Shown here: piece after piece, positions 21,923 through 30,780 of the stretch
How positions within the stretch are numbered: position 1 is the first letter of the stretch
Layout of the letters: the number at the start of each line of letters is the position of its first letter
NCBI RefSeq assembly: GCF_900167565.1
Contig: NZ_FUZV01000001.1
Location: 1,961,001 to 2,025,000 of the forward strand
Direction of reading: 5' to 3'
DNA: 64,000 nt
Source: Pseudoxanthomonas indica
Lineage (GTDB): Bacteria; Pseudomonadota; Gammaproteobacteria; Xanthomonadales; Xanthomonadaceae
Program-made: the position numbers and the translations under genes
The notes under the pieces: model-generated
Database searches by the model: none
Told to the model about the DNA's origin: nothing
Seen by the model: only the letters and a program-made list of their open reading frames with translations

Positions 21923-23377
21923 TCACAGCAACGGCGAGGTCAGCCGGGCCAAGGCTTCGGGCAGGCGATGGCGCCACAGCGAACGTTTGCGCGAGGTGTC
22001 CACCGGCTGCGAGATGGCCAGCTCACCCTCCAGCAGCTGCGTCAGCGTGCCGGCCACGCCGGCATCGCGGAACAACATGGAAATCTCGAAATTGAGCCGG
22101 AAACTGCGGTGATCGAAGTTGGCGCTGCCGATGAGCGCGAGATTGTCGTCGCACAGCAGCGCCTTGGTATGCAGCATGCGCGGTCCGTATTCATAGACCT
22201 TGACGCCTGCCGCCAGCAGCTCATCGAAATACGACCGCGCCGCCAACGTCACCAGCCGCGAATCACTCAGCTTGGGCACCAGAAGACGTACGTCCAGGCC
22301 ACCCAATGCAGCCGACGTCAACGCCATCCGCGCCGCCTCGCCCGGAACGAAGTACGGCGTGGCCAGCCAGACCCGCGAGCGGGCGTCATGAATCGCCGAG
22401 ACCTGCAGGCGATGGATGGGCTCCCACGACGAATCCGGCCCCGATACCAGGGTCTGCGCATTGATGCCCCCCTGGATGTTGGCCTCCAGCGCACTCCACA
22501 AGCGGGTGCCGTGGAAGTCCTTGCGCGTCTGCCCCGTGGCGTAGACCCAGTCCTCCACGAACACCTGCTGGATGCTCCGCACCACTTCCCCTTCCAGGCG
22601 CAGATGCAAATCGCGGTAGGCGTCGGCGCGCAGCGTCTCGTCCTCTTCGTCCGTGATGTTGATGCCGCCAGTAAAGGCGATGCGCCCATCCACCACCACA
22701 ATCTTGCGGTGCGTGCGCAGGTTGACCCAGGGACGGGTGAAAGGACGCAGCCGGGTGGGGTGGAACCACGCGCTCTGGCCACCGGCGTCGTGCAGCGGTT
22801 GCAGGAACCGCTTGCCGACCCGGGACGAGCCCACCGCATCGAGCAGCAAGCGAACCGTCACGCCTTGCCTGGCCTTCTCCACGAGCGCGTCGAGCAGACG
22901 CTGTCCGCAGCGGTCGGGATTGAAGATGTAGTACTCGAGGTGGATATGGTTTTCCGCCTGCTTCACCGCATCGACGATGGCGTCGTAGGTTGCCGAGCCA
23001 TCCACCAGCAACTGCACGGAGGTGGCGGTAGCAGGCGGCAGACCGGTGGTGGTCTGCGCCAGCATCGCCAGCTCGGTGCAGTCCTGGTCGGCGGGGCAGA
23101 ACGTCTCGTAAGTATCCAGACCGGTGCGGGATAGATGGCGGCGCAGCTGTTGGCGCTTGATCTTCTGCGGGCCAAGCAGGAAGTAGATCAGGTAGCCCAG
23201 ATAGGGCAGCAACGAAAGCGACAACACCCAGCTCAACGTCGCTACGGGTTCGCGCTTCTGCAGCACGATCCAGGCACAGAGTGGAATCAGATAGAGCAGC
23301 CAGGCCACGGTCAGCCAGGTCTGCAGATTGGGCAGCGACGCCAGGGCGTCCCACCACTGTCGGGCGGTTTCGAGCAT
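21923..23377 (-). CDS. cls: cardiolipin synthase (phospholipase D family)
   Basis: 484 residues. Two N-terminal membrane helices (about 20-40, 47-68), then two PLD domains with HKD motifs: H223/K225/D230 and H403/K405/D410. Condenses two phosphatidylglycerols to cardiolipin at the inner membrane. Length and layout match ClsA-type enzymes. A divergent radical SAM gene lies upstream. Confidence 0.95.
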   Translation of the reverse strand: MLETARQWWDALASLPNLQTWLTVAWLLYLIPLCAWIVLQKREPVATLSWVLSLSLLPYLGYLIYFLLGPQKIKRQQLRRHLSRTGLDTYETFCPADQDCTELAMLAQTTTGLPPATATSVQLLVDGSATYDAIVDAVKQAENHIHLEYYIFNPDRCGQRLLDALVEKARQGVTVRLLLDAVGSSRVGKRFLQPLHDAGGQSAWFHPTRLRPFTRPWVNLRTHRKIVVVDGRIAFTGGINITDEEDETLRADAYRDLHLRLEGEVVRSIQQVFVEDWVYATGQTRKDFHGTRLWSALEANIQGGINAQTLVSGPDSSWEPIHRLQVSAIHDARSRVWLATPYFVPGEAARMALTSAALGGLDVRLLVPKLSDSRLVTLAARSYFDELLAAGVKVYEYGPRMLHTKALLCDDNLALIGSANFDHRSFRLNFEISMLFRDAGVAGTLTQLLEGELAISQPVDTSRKRSLWRHRLPEALARLTSPLL

Positions 23378-23436
23378 GCGCCGATTCTATGCGTAGTCTC
23401 ATGATTTGAGACGGTTGGAGAGCAGCCTCGCCCACC

Positions 23437-24512
23437 ATGGGCGATGTCATCAAGGGTCGAGGGTCAACGGGCTATCTGCCCGGGCGGTTTGCCGCAACCA
23501 CCGCCCAAGCGGCGGATGATGGCTGGCACGAACGTGACCGCGAAGACGAGATCGCCAGTTCACCCCGGACCCAGCTCACGAGGAACGCGCGCGCAGCATC
23601 ATCAGCCGCAACAGCTCGCCCGATATCCCGTTCTCGCAATCACTCAATCCCTATCGCGGCTGTGAGCACGGTTGCTCGTATTGCTTCGCGCGGCCCACCC
23701 ACGCGTATCTGGACCTGTCGCCGGGCCTGGACTTCGAGACCCGGATCTTCGCCAAGACCAATGCACCGGAGCAGTTGCGCAGGGAACTCTCCCGCCGCGG
23801 TTACCGGCCCGAACCCATCGCGCTGGGCATCAACACCGATGCGTACCAGCCGAGCGAACGCAAGCTGCAGCTGACCCGGCGCATCATCGAAGTGCTGGCG
23901 GAAACCCGCCACCCGTTCTCGCTCATCACCAAGAACGCCCTGGTGGAACGCGATCTGGACCTGCTGGAACCGCTGGCCAAAGCGAACCTGGTGCAGGTCT
24001 ATTTCTCGGTCACCACGCTGGACAATGGTTTGTCGGCGCGGTTGGAACCACGTGCCTCGGCGCCACATGCCCGCCTGCGTGCGATGCGGCGCCTCAGCCA
24101 GGCCGGTGTGCCGGTGGGCGTGATGTTTGCCCCGGTCATTCCCTGGGTCAACGATGCCGAGCTGGAAGCCGTCCTGGAAGCCGCGCGTGATGCGGGCGCA
24201 GACTCCGCCGGCTATGTGCTGCTGCGCTTGCCGCACGAAGTTGCGCCGCTGTTCCGCGATTGGCTGCAGACCCACCTGCCCCAGCGCGCCGATCACGTCA
24301 TGAGCACCATCCAGCAGCTGCGCGACGGCAAGGACTATGACGCGCGATTTGGCAAACGCTTCAGTGGCGACGGCGTCTATGCGGACTTGCTGGCCCGCCG
24401 TTTCGCCCTTGCCAGCCAGCGACTGGGCTTTGATCGCCGCAAGCGTCAAGGCCTGGACAGCAGCCAGTTCACCCCGCCCCGGGCCCCTGCGGCACAAGGC
24501 GAGCTGTTCTAG
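23437..24512 (+). pseudogene. PA0069-type radical SAM protein, frameshifted
   Basis: The N-terminal family motif KGRGSTGYLPGRF is read in one frame from the ATG at 23437 through PRTQLT (ending 23580). The remainder is read in the -1 frame from GAG at 23580: EERARSIISRN, then the [4Fe-4S] motif CxxxCxxC (Cys codons 23661, 23673, 23682) and the rest of the enzyme to 24512. One missing base near 23580 explains the break. All catalytic parts are otherwise intact, so this is either a very recent inactivation or a sequencing/assembly error. An in-frame stop upstream of 23580 in the second frame excludes a longer N-terminus there. Family members act in an undetermined radical reaction. Confidence 0.8.
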
Positions 24513-24550
24513 CCCACTCGCCGGTCCCTCACCTCGCCACGACCGACCGT

Positions 24551-25567
24551 TCAGAAGGCCAGGTTGACGGCCACCTGCGGCGACACGATGGCGGCGCTGT
24601 TGCGACCTCGCAATGACACCAGCGCCCCCACGATGACCCCGCCACGATCCGACCAGTTGTACTCCACGGCCGGCGCCAGCGAGAGGCGCCATGACGATGC
24701 AAGACGGTGATCGATCGGTGTCCGCTCAACTCCGCTGCCGATCCCGGTGCCGCGTACGCGTGCGCCATGTTCCTTTTCGTACACCAGGTCGGTCGCCAGC
24801 ACCCACTGCGGGTTGATGCTGTACTCGAGCGAGCCGGTGGCCTGGATGGCGTCGTCCAGGGTGGCGCTGCCATGAAATCCCACCTCCGTGCCATAGGCGC
24901 TGCGGCCATCCACGTTGACGTCGGCGCCGGGCAGGCGCCAGGTCAGGTTGAGGCGACCGCGCAGGTTTCTGCCTGGCAGGAAGTAGGCCTGTCCGTACAC
25001 GCCGACCGTGGTGGTGTATGCGCCGCTGCCGGTGGCGCCGAGCAGGCCCGCCTGCTCCAGCAGGTCGTGTTCGCCCGTGGGCAGATTCTGCTTGAGCACC
25101 AGCGTCACCGCCGGCGTGTGCGGCCCCTTGCCCTGCGCCAGCAACCAGTTCGCGCTCACACTGGAGTCGCTGGTGGCCCAATGCCAGTTGCCGCTTTCCT
25201 CGCGCGCCTGCACCGCATTGAGGCCCAGGCTGAGGGTCAGGCGATCACTGACGCCATACATGATGGGTAACGCCACCTGCCAATCGTCGCGCAGCGTCGG
25301 TGCTCCCTGATAGTGGCCATCGGTGTCGTAGCGCCCGGTGACATGCGTCTGGATGAGATAGGGCTCGATGATCCAGACGCCTGTGGGCAACGGCGGCGAA
25401 GAGCTGACCAACGGCCCCGTGAAGCGAAGTTCGTGGGCCGTTGCGGCATCCTCGGCCCGGCATTCGCCCGTGGTGACGCAGCTCGCAGCCAGGACAAGCG
25501 CAGCGGCGATGGACAGGTGCAACGGCGGGAAGCCTGCACGGCAAGTGGGTAAGCATCGATGCGACAT
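24551..25567 (-). CDS. outer-membrane beta-barrel protein (MetA/phenol-degradation transporter-like)
   Basis: 338 residues from the ATG at 25567 (GGAG 6 bases upstream; an in-frame ATG at 25582 has less support). Signal peptide near residues 13-35. The rest is alternating amphipathic strands rich in Gly, Tyr and Trp, ending VAVNLAF with a terminal Phe, typical of barrels. The spacing resembles the 'MetA-pathway of phenol degradation' putative porins; that assignment is by pattern only. Convergent with the radical SAM gene. Confidence 0.65.
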   Translation of the reverse strand: MSHRCLPTCRAGFPPLHLSIAAALVLAASCVTTGECRAEDAATAHELRFTGPLVSSSPPLPTGVWIIEPYLIQTHVTGRYDTDGHYQGAPTLRDDWQVALPIMYGVSDRLTLSLGLNAVQAREESGNWHWATSDSSVSANWLLAQGKGPHTPAVTLVLKQNLPTGEHDLLEQAGLLGATGSGAYTTTVGVYGQAYFLPGRNLRGRLNLTWRLPGADVNVDGRSAYGTEVGFHGSATLDDAIQATGSLEYSINPQWVLATDLVYEKEHGARVRGTGIGSGVERTPIDHRLASSWRLSLAPAVEYNWSDRGGVIVGALVSLRGRNSAAIVSPQVAVNLAF

Positions 25568-25652
25568 GGGGCACTCCGGCAAGGGTGGTCTGACCGACCA
25601 TGCCGAGCGTCTGCCGGCCCTTGCATAGGAATGCTCCGAAAAACCCCGGCGC

Positions 25653-26693
25653 TTACGCGCGGCGCGGCATGCTCAGATCGTGGCGATGGTGGTACGCCAC
25701 TGCTTCTTCCACCTCCTGACGTGAGCCCAGGAACACCGGTACGCGCTGATGCAGGTGCTGCGGCTGCAGTTCCAGGATTGCCTCGCGTCCGGTACTGGCG
25801 GCGCCGCCGGCCTGCTCCACCAGCATGCCCATGGGACTGGCCTCATACATCAGCCGGAGCTTGCCGGCCTTGCCGGGGTCCTTGTTGTCCCACGGGTAGA
25901 TGAAGATCCCGCCGCGGGTCAGGATGCGATGCACGTCGGCCACCATGCTGGCGATCCAGCGCATGTTGAAGTCCTTGCCGCGCGGTCCTTCGCTGCCGGC
26001 CATCAGGTCATCCACATAGGCCTGCATGGCCGGCTCCCAGTGCCTGCGATTGGACACGTTGATGGCGAACTCGCGCGTCTGCCCGGGAATGCACATGCCG
26101 CGCTGGGTCAGCACGAAGACACCCTGCTCGCGATCCAGGGTAAAGGCGTGTGTGCCGTGGCCGGTGCTCAGCACCAGCATCGTGCTCGGCCCATAGATGC
26201 AGTAGCCGGCTGCCACCTGCTGGCGACCCGCCTGCAGGAAATGCTCGTCGCCAGGTCGAGTCACACCCTCCGGGCAGCGCAGCACGGAAAAGATGGTGCC
26301 CACCGAGACGTTGACGTCGATGTTGGAACTGCCATCCAGCGGATCAAACAACAACAGGAAGCCGCCGCGCGGATAGGCGTCCGGAATCGGCTGGCTGTGA
26401 TCCATTTCCTCCGATGCACAGGCGGCCAGGTGTCCGCCCCAGGCGTTGGCTTCCAGCAGGATGTCGTTGCTCAGTACATCCAGTTTTTTCTGCGCCTCGC
26501 CCTGCACGTTGCCGGTGCCGGCATCGCCCAGCACGCCGCCCAGCGCCCCCTTGCCCACCGCAATGGCGATACTGGTGCAGGCGCGTGCCACCACCGCAAT
26601 CAGTTGGCGCAACTCGGCGTCGATGCGGCCGGCGCGCTGTTCCTCAATCAGGTAGCGGCTGAGGGAAACAGTCTGGGCGTGCAGCTGGGGCAT
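25653..26693 (-). CDS. fbp: class 1 fructose-1,6-bisphosphatase
   Basis: 346 residues. Metal- and substrate-binding motif [13 protein letters not shown], the ASEE metal ligands and the late [20 protein letters not shown] region are all present. Dephosphorylates fructose-1,6-bisphosphate in gluconeogenesis. Upstream lies a direct repeat that may be an operator. Confidence 0.96.
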   Translation of the reverse strand: MPQLHAQTVSLSRYLIEEQRAGRIDAELRQLIAVVARACTSIAIAVGKGALGGVLGDAGTGNVQGEAQKKLDVLSNDILLEANAWGGHLAACASEEMDHSQPIPDAYPRGGFLLLFDPLDGSSNIDVNVSVGTIFSVLRCPEGVTRPGDEHFLQAGRQQVAAGYCIYGPSTMLVLSTGHGTHAFTLDREQGVFVLTQRGMCIPGQTREFAINVSNRRHWEPAMQAYVDDLMAGSEGPRGKDFNMRWIASMVADVHRILTRGGIFIYPWDNKDPGKAGKLRLMYEASPMGMLVEQAGGAASTGREAILELQPQHLHQRVPVFLGSRQEVEEAVAYHHRHDLSMPRRA

Positions 26694-26739
26694 GGCAGGG
26701 TCCGGAAGGCGGCGACCCGCGCATTGTCCGGATTGCCAC

Positions 26740-26757
26740 TACCAATGCAATACCAAT
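26740..26757 (-). promoter_or_regulatory. TACCAAT direct repeat upstream of fbp
   Basis: Two TACCAAT copies on the plus strand (26740-26746, 26751-26757), i.e. ATTGGTA on the fbp strand, spaced 11 bases apart (one helical turn), 47-64 bases before the fbp ATG. The phasing suits an activator or repressor dimer, but no family is recognised. Confidence 0.3.
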
Positions 26758-26782
26758 CCAGGGGCGGGCGGTGCCCCCGGGC

Positions 26783-27436
26783 TCAGATGATCCGCAGGGT
26801 GATCGCCTTGAGCACGGCGCGGGTGCGGTCGCGGGTGCCCAGCTTGTCCAGGATGTTGGAGACGTAGTTCTTCACCGTGCCCTCGGCCAGGAAAATGGTG
26901 CGCGCGATTTCCTTGTTGGAATAGCCGCCGGCGAGAAGTCGCAGGATGGCGACCTCGCGCTCGTTGAAGGGTTCGCTGGGTTGGGTTTGATCCTGGAACT
27001 GGAAGCGCGCGCGCACCGGGTCGGTGCTGACCGGCTGCAGCAGCGTGGCCCCTGCCGCCACCTGGCGAATCGCCTGGCTCAGGTCGGCGGGTGCGGCATC
27101 CTTGAGCAGAAAACCCTGCGCGCCGGCTTCGCTGGCGCGCAGCAACAGATCGCTGTCGTCAAAGGTGGTGAGCAACAGTACGGGCGTGGCATCGCCGCGG
27201 GCGCGCAGTGCCTGCAGCGCCTGGATGCCGTCCATGCCGGGCATGCGGATATCGCTGAGGACGACATCCACCGGCGTGTCGTGCAGGCGTTCCAGCAACT
27301 CGCCGCCGCCTTCGGCCTCGAACACCACCACGATGCCGGCCTGCCCTTCCAGCAGGGCGCGCAGGCCGGCGCGAACCAGGGCCTGATCGTCCGCCAGGGC
27401 GACCCGTACCGGGGTGGCACGATCAAAGGAATTCAT
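26783..27436 (-). CDS. NarL/FixJ-type response regulator
   Basis: 217 residues from the ATG at 27436 (MNSFDRATPVRVALADDQ). Receiver domain with acidic pocket ADD (15-17), phosphoacceptor Asp62 (LSDIRMPG), conserved Thr/Lys (TTFDDS, LLKD), and a LuxR-type helix-turn-helix near residues 155-210 (LLAGGYSNKEIA, GTVKNYVSNIL). Its start overlaps the kinase stop by 14 bases, so the two are translationally coupled. Target genes unknown; a palindrome in front of the kinase is a candidate site. Confidence 0.93.
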   Translation of the reverse strand: MNSFDRATPVRVALADDQALVRAGLRALLEGQAGIVVVFEAEGGGELLERLHDTPVDVVLSDIRMPGMDGIQALQALRARGDATPVLLLTTFDDSDLLLRASEAGAQGFLLKDAAPADLSQAIRQVAAGATLLQPVSTDPVRARFQFQDQTQPSEPFNEREVAILRLLAGGYSNKEIARTIFLAEGTVKNYVSNILDKLGTRDRTRAVLKAITLRII

Positions 27437-28535
27437 GCGGAAACCTCGCTTCCAGGACCAGGCCACCGAGATGGCCGCGTTCAATCGACAAGCGGCCACC
27501 GTGTTGCTCCACCCGCTCGCGCATGCCGGCCAGACCGTTGCCCTCGCGCATCACCGCCGGCGCCTGACCATCGTCGTGAATACGCAAGGCCAGTCCATCA
27601 TCGGCTTGCGCCAGGTGCACCGACAACAACGAGGCATGTGCATGGCGCACGGCATTGGTGAGCGCTTCCTGCACGACTCTGAGCAGCGTCTCGGCCAACG
27701 CCGGGTCGCGCACGGTGATGGCATCGTCAATCCGCAAGGACAGCTGCAGTGACGGCAACGGCGCCGCCAGTGCACGCAAGGCGGTCTGCAGATCCACACC
27801 GCGCGAATCGCGCAATGCCTGCACCACATTGCGGATGTCCTCGAGCAGTTCGCTGGCCAGGCGCTCACTGGTGGCCACATGCGGGTGCGTGGCCAGCGCA
27901 GGGTCGGCCGCCAGCGCGCGCAGGTTCAACTTCATCGCGGTGAGTTTGTGTCCGGCCACATCATGCAGCTCACGCGCCACACGCAACCGCTCGGCATCGC
28001 GCGCGCTGTCGGCCAGCAACGCGCGCGTGGCCAGCAGGTCGGCGTTGACCAGCGCCAGTTGATCGCGGGTGCGCTCGGCGTTGCGGGCGTAGTGGCCGGT
28101 CAGCGCGGCAAAGGCCTGGAAGCCCAGGTAGATGGTGATGAACAACCACGGCGCCGGATGATGCGCATGCAGCACCAAGCCGATGAAGCCGAGATTGGCC
28201 AGCGCCATCATCAACAGCGCCTGCCGCGCCTGCCACAACATCGCGACCTGGGCTGCGAGGATCACGAGCAATACCGCGGCGGTGCCGGTGCGCGGGGCCG
28301 CGGCAATCACGCCCAGCGCCGCCAGCAGTTCCACCCAGACGCACAGATTCTGCACGCGCCTGCGCAGGCCCGGCAGGTCCAGCACCAGGAAGCCAGCCAG
28401 AAAGATCACCATCAACCCCAGCCGCTCCGGGGTAAAGCCACCGGCTTCTGCGCGCAAGGACAGCAGGACGGCTGTCCACGTCAGCAGGCCGGCCAGGTTC
28501 AAGGGCTGCAGCAGATGTCGGAGGCGTTCGATCAT
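27423..28535 (-). CDS. DesK/NarX-type sensor histidine kinase
   Basis: 370 residues from the ATG at 28535. About five to six membrane helices in the first 150 residues, no large periplasmic domain, then HisKA_3 with phosphoacceptor His191 (RELHDVAGHKL) and a GHKL ATPase with an N-box QEALTNAVRHA and a short GNGLAGMRERV G-box. Senses membrane or intramembrane signals in related systems; signal here unknown. Paired with the overlapping response regulator. Confidence 0.92.
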   Translation of the reverse strand: MIERLRHLLQPLNLAGLLTWTAVLLSLRAEAGGFTPERLGLMVIFLAGFLVLDLPGLRRRVQNLCVWVELLAALGVIAAAPRTGTAAVLLVILAAQVAMLWQARQALLMMALANLGFIGLVLHAHHPAPWLFITIYLGFQAFAALTGHYARNAERTRDQLALVNADLLATRALLADSARDAERLRVARELHDVAGHKLTAMKLNLRALAADPALATHPHVATSERLASELLEDIRNVVQALRDSRGVDLQTALRALAAPLPSLQLSLRIDDAITVRDPALAETLLRVVQEALTNAVRHAHASLLSVHLAQADDGLALRIHDDGQAPAVMREGNGLAGMRERVEQHGGRLSIERGHLGGLVLEARFPHEFL

Positions 28536-28610
28536 GCGTCCATGCTGCCCGTCCCGAAGCCCGCGCAGCAATGCCTGCACGGCAAATGATGACTTCCGGC
28601 AGGTCGCACT

Positions 28611-28640
28611 GGCCTGCTGACACCACGCTGTCAGCAGGCC
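28611..28640. promoter_or_regulatory. 12-bp palindrome between kinase and divergent DUF1579-like gene
   Basis: Perfect arms 28611-28622 and 28629-28640 separated by six bases. It sits in the 143-base divergent spacer, 76 bases from the kinase start and 39 bases from the opposite ATG. Size and position suit a dimeric regulator site, possibly the adjacent response regulator; it could also be an RNA hairpin. Confidence 0.45.
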
Positions 28641-28678
28641 CCGCGCACGATGACCTCCCATCACGGAGGAGGTGTGCC

Positions 28679-29281
28679 ATGTCGCAATCATCCATCCCTG
28701 CCCCGCGCGCCGGCTGGTGGCCGCGCGTACTGGGCGGCTACGTGGCGGGCCTGCAGCGCAGCCTGGTCAGCGGCGAGCAACTGATCTATCCCGCTGGAAC
28801 CCGCGACGTCATCGCCGACGGCCGCCACGACTTCGATTTCCTGCATGGCCGCTGGCAGGTCCATAACGTGCGCCTGCGCGAACGCCTGGTCGGCTGCACC
28901 GACTGGGACGAGTTCCAGGCCCGGGTCGATTGCGGACCCGTGCTCGACGGCGGCGGCAACCAGGAGCAGTTCGTCACCGACTGGGCGGGCGGCTATCGCG
29001 GCATGACGCTGCGCCTGTACGACCCGCACCAGCGTCAATGGAGCCTGTACTGGGCCAATCGCGAAGACGGCGTGCTGGAGCCGCCCGTGGTCGGTCGCTT
29101 CGAGCATGGCGTGGGCCGGTTCTTTGGTCGCGATCGCGTGCACGGCCGCGAGGTCCAGGTGCGTTTCCGCTGGCATGACATCCAGCCCGACAGCGCGCAT
29201 TGGGAGCAGGCCTTCTCGACGGATCGTGGCGATACCTGGGAAACCAACTGGCACATGCATTTCAGCCGGGTGGCGGCATGA
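28679..29281 (+). CDS. DUF1579-like protein of unknown function
   Basis: 200 residues from the ATG at 28679, with a strong SD GGAGGAGG. The FDFLHGRWQVHN stretch (about residues 42-53) resembles the lipocalin-like DUF1579 start, and the middle is rich in Trp, Arg and aromatic strands. No signal peptide, so cytoplasmic. A CCTCC at 28654-28658 could pair with the SD GGAGG (28665-28669). Stop overlaps the next start (ATGA), so it is coupled with the NIPSNAP gene. Confidence 0.75.
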   Translation: MSQSSIPAPRAGWWPRVLGGYVAGLQRSLVSGEQLIYPAGTRDVIADGRHDFDFLHGRWQVHNVRLRERLVGCTDWDEFQARVDCGPVLDGGGNQEQFVTDWAGGYRGMTLRLYDPHQRQWSLYWANREDGVLEPPVVGRFEHGVGRFFGRDRVHGREVQVRFRWHDIQPDSAHWEQAFSTDRGDTWETNWHMHFSRVAA

Positions 29282-30036
29282 ACGCGCAACTTCAGGACAT
29301 GGCCGTCGCCCCGCGCATGCGGGCCGGTGCCGCCGCGACAAGCCAGCACGCGCTGGGCGTGATCGAGCTGCGTCAGTACACGCTGCATCCCGGTCGTCGC
29401 GATGAGCTCATCTCCCTGTTCGAGTCCGAGTTCATCGACACGCAGGAAGCCACCGGCATGACCCTGCTGGGGCAGTTCCGTGATCTGGACGATCCGGATC
29501 GCTTCGTCTGGCTGCGCGGTTTTGCCGACATGGACCATCGCCGCGAATCGCTCGCCGCGTTCTATCAAGGCGCCGCCTGGCAGCAGCACCGCAACGCCGC
29601 CAACGCCACCATGATCGATTCCGACAACGTGCTGCTGCTGCGTCCGGGCGCCGACATCGCATCGGGCATCGCCCTGCCCCTGCGCCAGTCCGGCGAGCCC
29701 GATGAAAGCCGCATCGTCATTGGTCTGCATTACTTCGACGCACCGGTCGGCGAGGATTGGCTGAGCCACTTCGAGCAGGTGCAACGCCCCTGGCTGGAGG
29801 ATCTGCGCGCTCAGGTGGTAGCCACGCTGGTCAGCGAGTACGCGCCAAACGACTTTCCCGCGCTGCCGGTGCGCGAAGGCGAGCACGTGTTTGCCTGCGT
29901 GCTGCGCTTTGCCAGCGAAGCCGACCACGAGCGCTGCGACCGCCAGCTGCAGGCGAGTTGGCACATTGGTTCGCAACCGCGCCGGCACGAGCTGCTGCGG
30001 CTGGCCCCCACCTCGCTTTCGCGACTGGGACGCTGA
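29278..30036 (+). CDS. NIPSNAP family protein
   Basis: 252 residues starting in the ATGA overlap. N-terminal ferredoxin-like NIPSNAP domain (IELRQYTLHPGRRDELISLFE, about residues 28-48; RGFADMDHRRESLAAFY), then a second, less conserved half. Small stress- or dimer-type alpha/beta barrel proteins; function in bacteria mostly unknown. Operon with the DUF1579-like gene and, after 48 bases, the WYL regulator. Confidence 0.85.
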   Translation: MNAQLQDMAVAPRMRAGAAATSQHALGVIELRQYTLHPGRRDELISLFESEFIDTQEATGMTLLGQFRDLDDPDRFVWLRGFADMDHRRESLAAFYQGAAWQQHRNAANATMIDSDNVLLLRPGADIASGIALPLRQSGEPDESRIVIGLHYFDAPVGEDWLSHFEQVQRPWLEDLRAQVVATLVSEYAPNDFPALPVREGEHVFACVLRFASEADHERCDRQLQASWHIGSQPRRHELLRLAPTSLSRLGR

Positions 30037-30084
30037 CATGGACCGTCTTTGCACGCAGCGCCGTCGACACGCGATGATGCCGAC

Positions 30085-30780
30085 ATGCGCCGCGCCGACC
30101 GCCTCTTCCTGATCATCCATGCCCTGCGTGGACGCCGCACTGCCCTGCCCGCCCGGACCCTGGCCGAGACGCTTGCCGTCTCGCTGCGCACGGTCTATCG
30201 CGACGTCGCCGACCTGCAATTGTCCGGCGTGCCGATCGAGGGCGAGGCGGGCGTCGGCTACCTGCTGCGCAAGGGTGCGGATATCCCGCCGCTGATGTTC
30301 AACGCCGACGAACTCGAATCGCTGGTGGTGGGCACGCGCTTCGTGCGTGCGTTTGGTGGCCAGCGCCTGGCGGCAGGCGCGCGCTCGGCCCTGCTGAAGA
30401 TCCAGGCCGTGCTACCGCCCGAACTGCAGGCGCGCGCCGAGCGGACGCGCATCTACGCGCCGGAACTCAAGGACCGCTTCGAGTCCAGCGGCCTGCTGGA
30501 TCGCCTGCATGAAGCCATCGAGGCGCGTCGGGTGCTGCGGCTGCTCTACCGGGATCAATCCGGCGAGCCCTCACGCCGCGATATCGAACCGTTGTGCCTG
30601 GCCTTCTGGGGCGGCAGCTGGACACTGGGTGCCTGGTGTCGCCATCGCGCCGACTTCCGCAGTTTCCGTCCGGACCGCATCGAACAACTGGAAGAGCCGG
30701 GTGAGACCTTCGACGAAGATCCCGCGCGCGGCCTGCAGGCCTACTTCGAACGGGTCGCGCCGCCGCCCGGGCAAGGCTAG
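30085..30780 (+). CDS. WYL-domain transcriptional regulator (YafY-like)
   Basis: 231 residues from the ATG at 30085 (MRRADRLFLIIHALRGRR), the usual family start. N-terminal DeoR/HTH_11 winged helix (about 3-57) with LAVSLRTVYRDV, then a WYL domain (about 130-205). These ligand-sensing regulators often control the neighbouring genes, so the NIPSNAP/DUF1579 operon is a likely target. Its TAG stop is shared with the convergent receptor gene within a CTAG. Confidence 0.9.
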   Translation: MRRADRLFLIIHALRGRRTALPARTLAETLAVSLRTVYRDVADLQLSGVPIEGEAGVGYLLRKGADIPPLMFNADELESLVVGTRFVRAFGGQRLAAGARSALLKIQAVLPPELQARAERTRIYAPELKDRFESSGLLDRLHEAIEARRVLRLLYRDQSGEPSRRDIEPLCLAFWGGSWTLGAWCRHRADFRSFRPDRIEQLEEPGETFDEDPARGLQAYFERVAPPPGQG

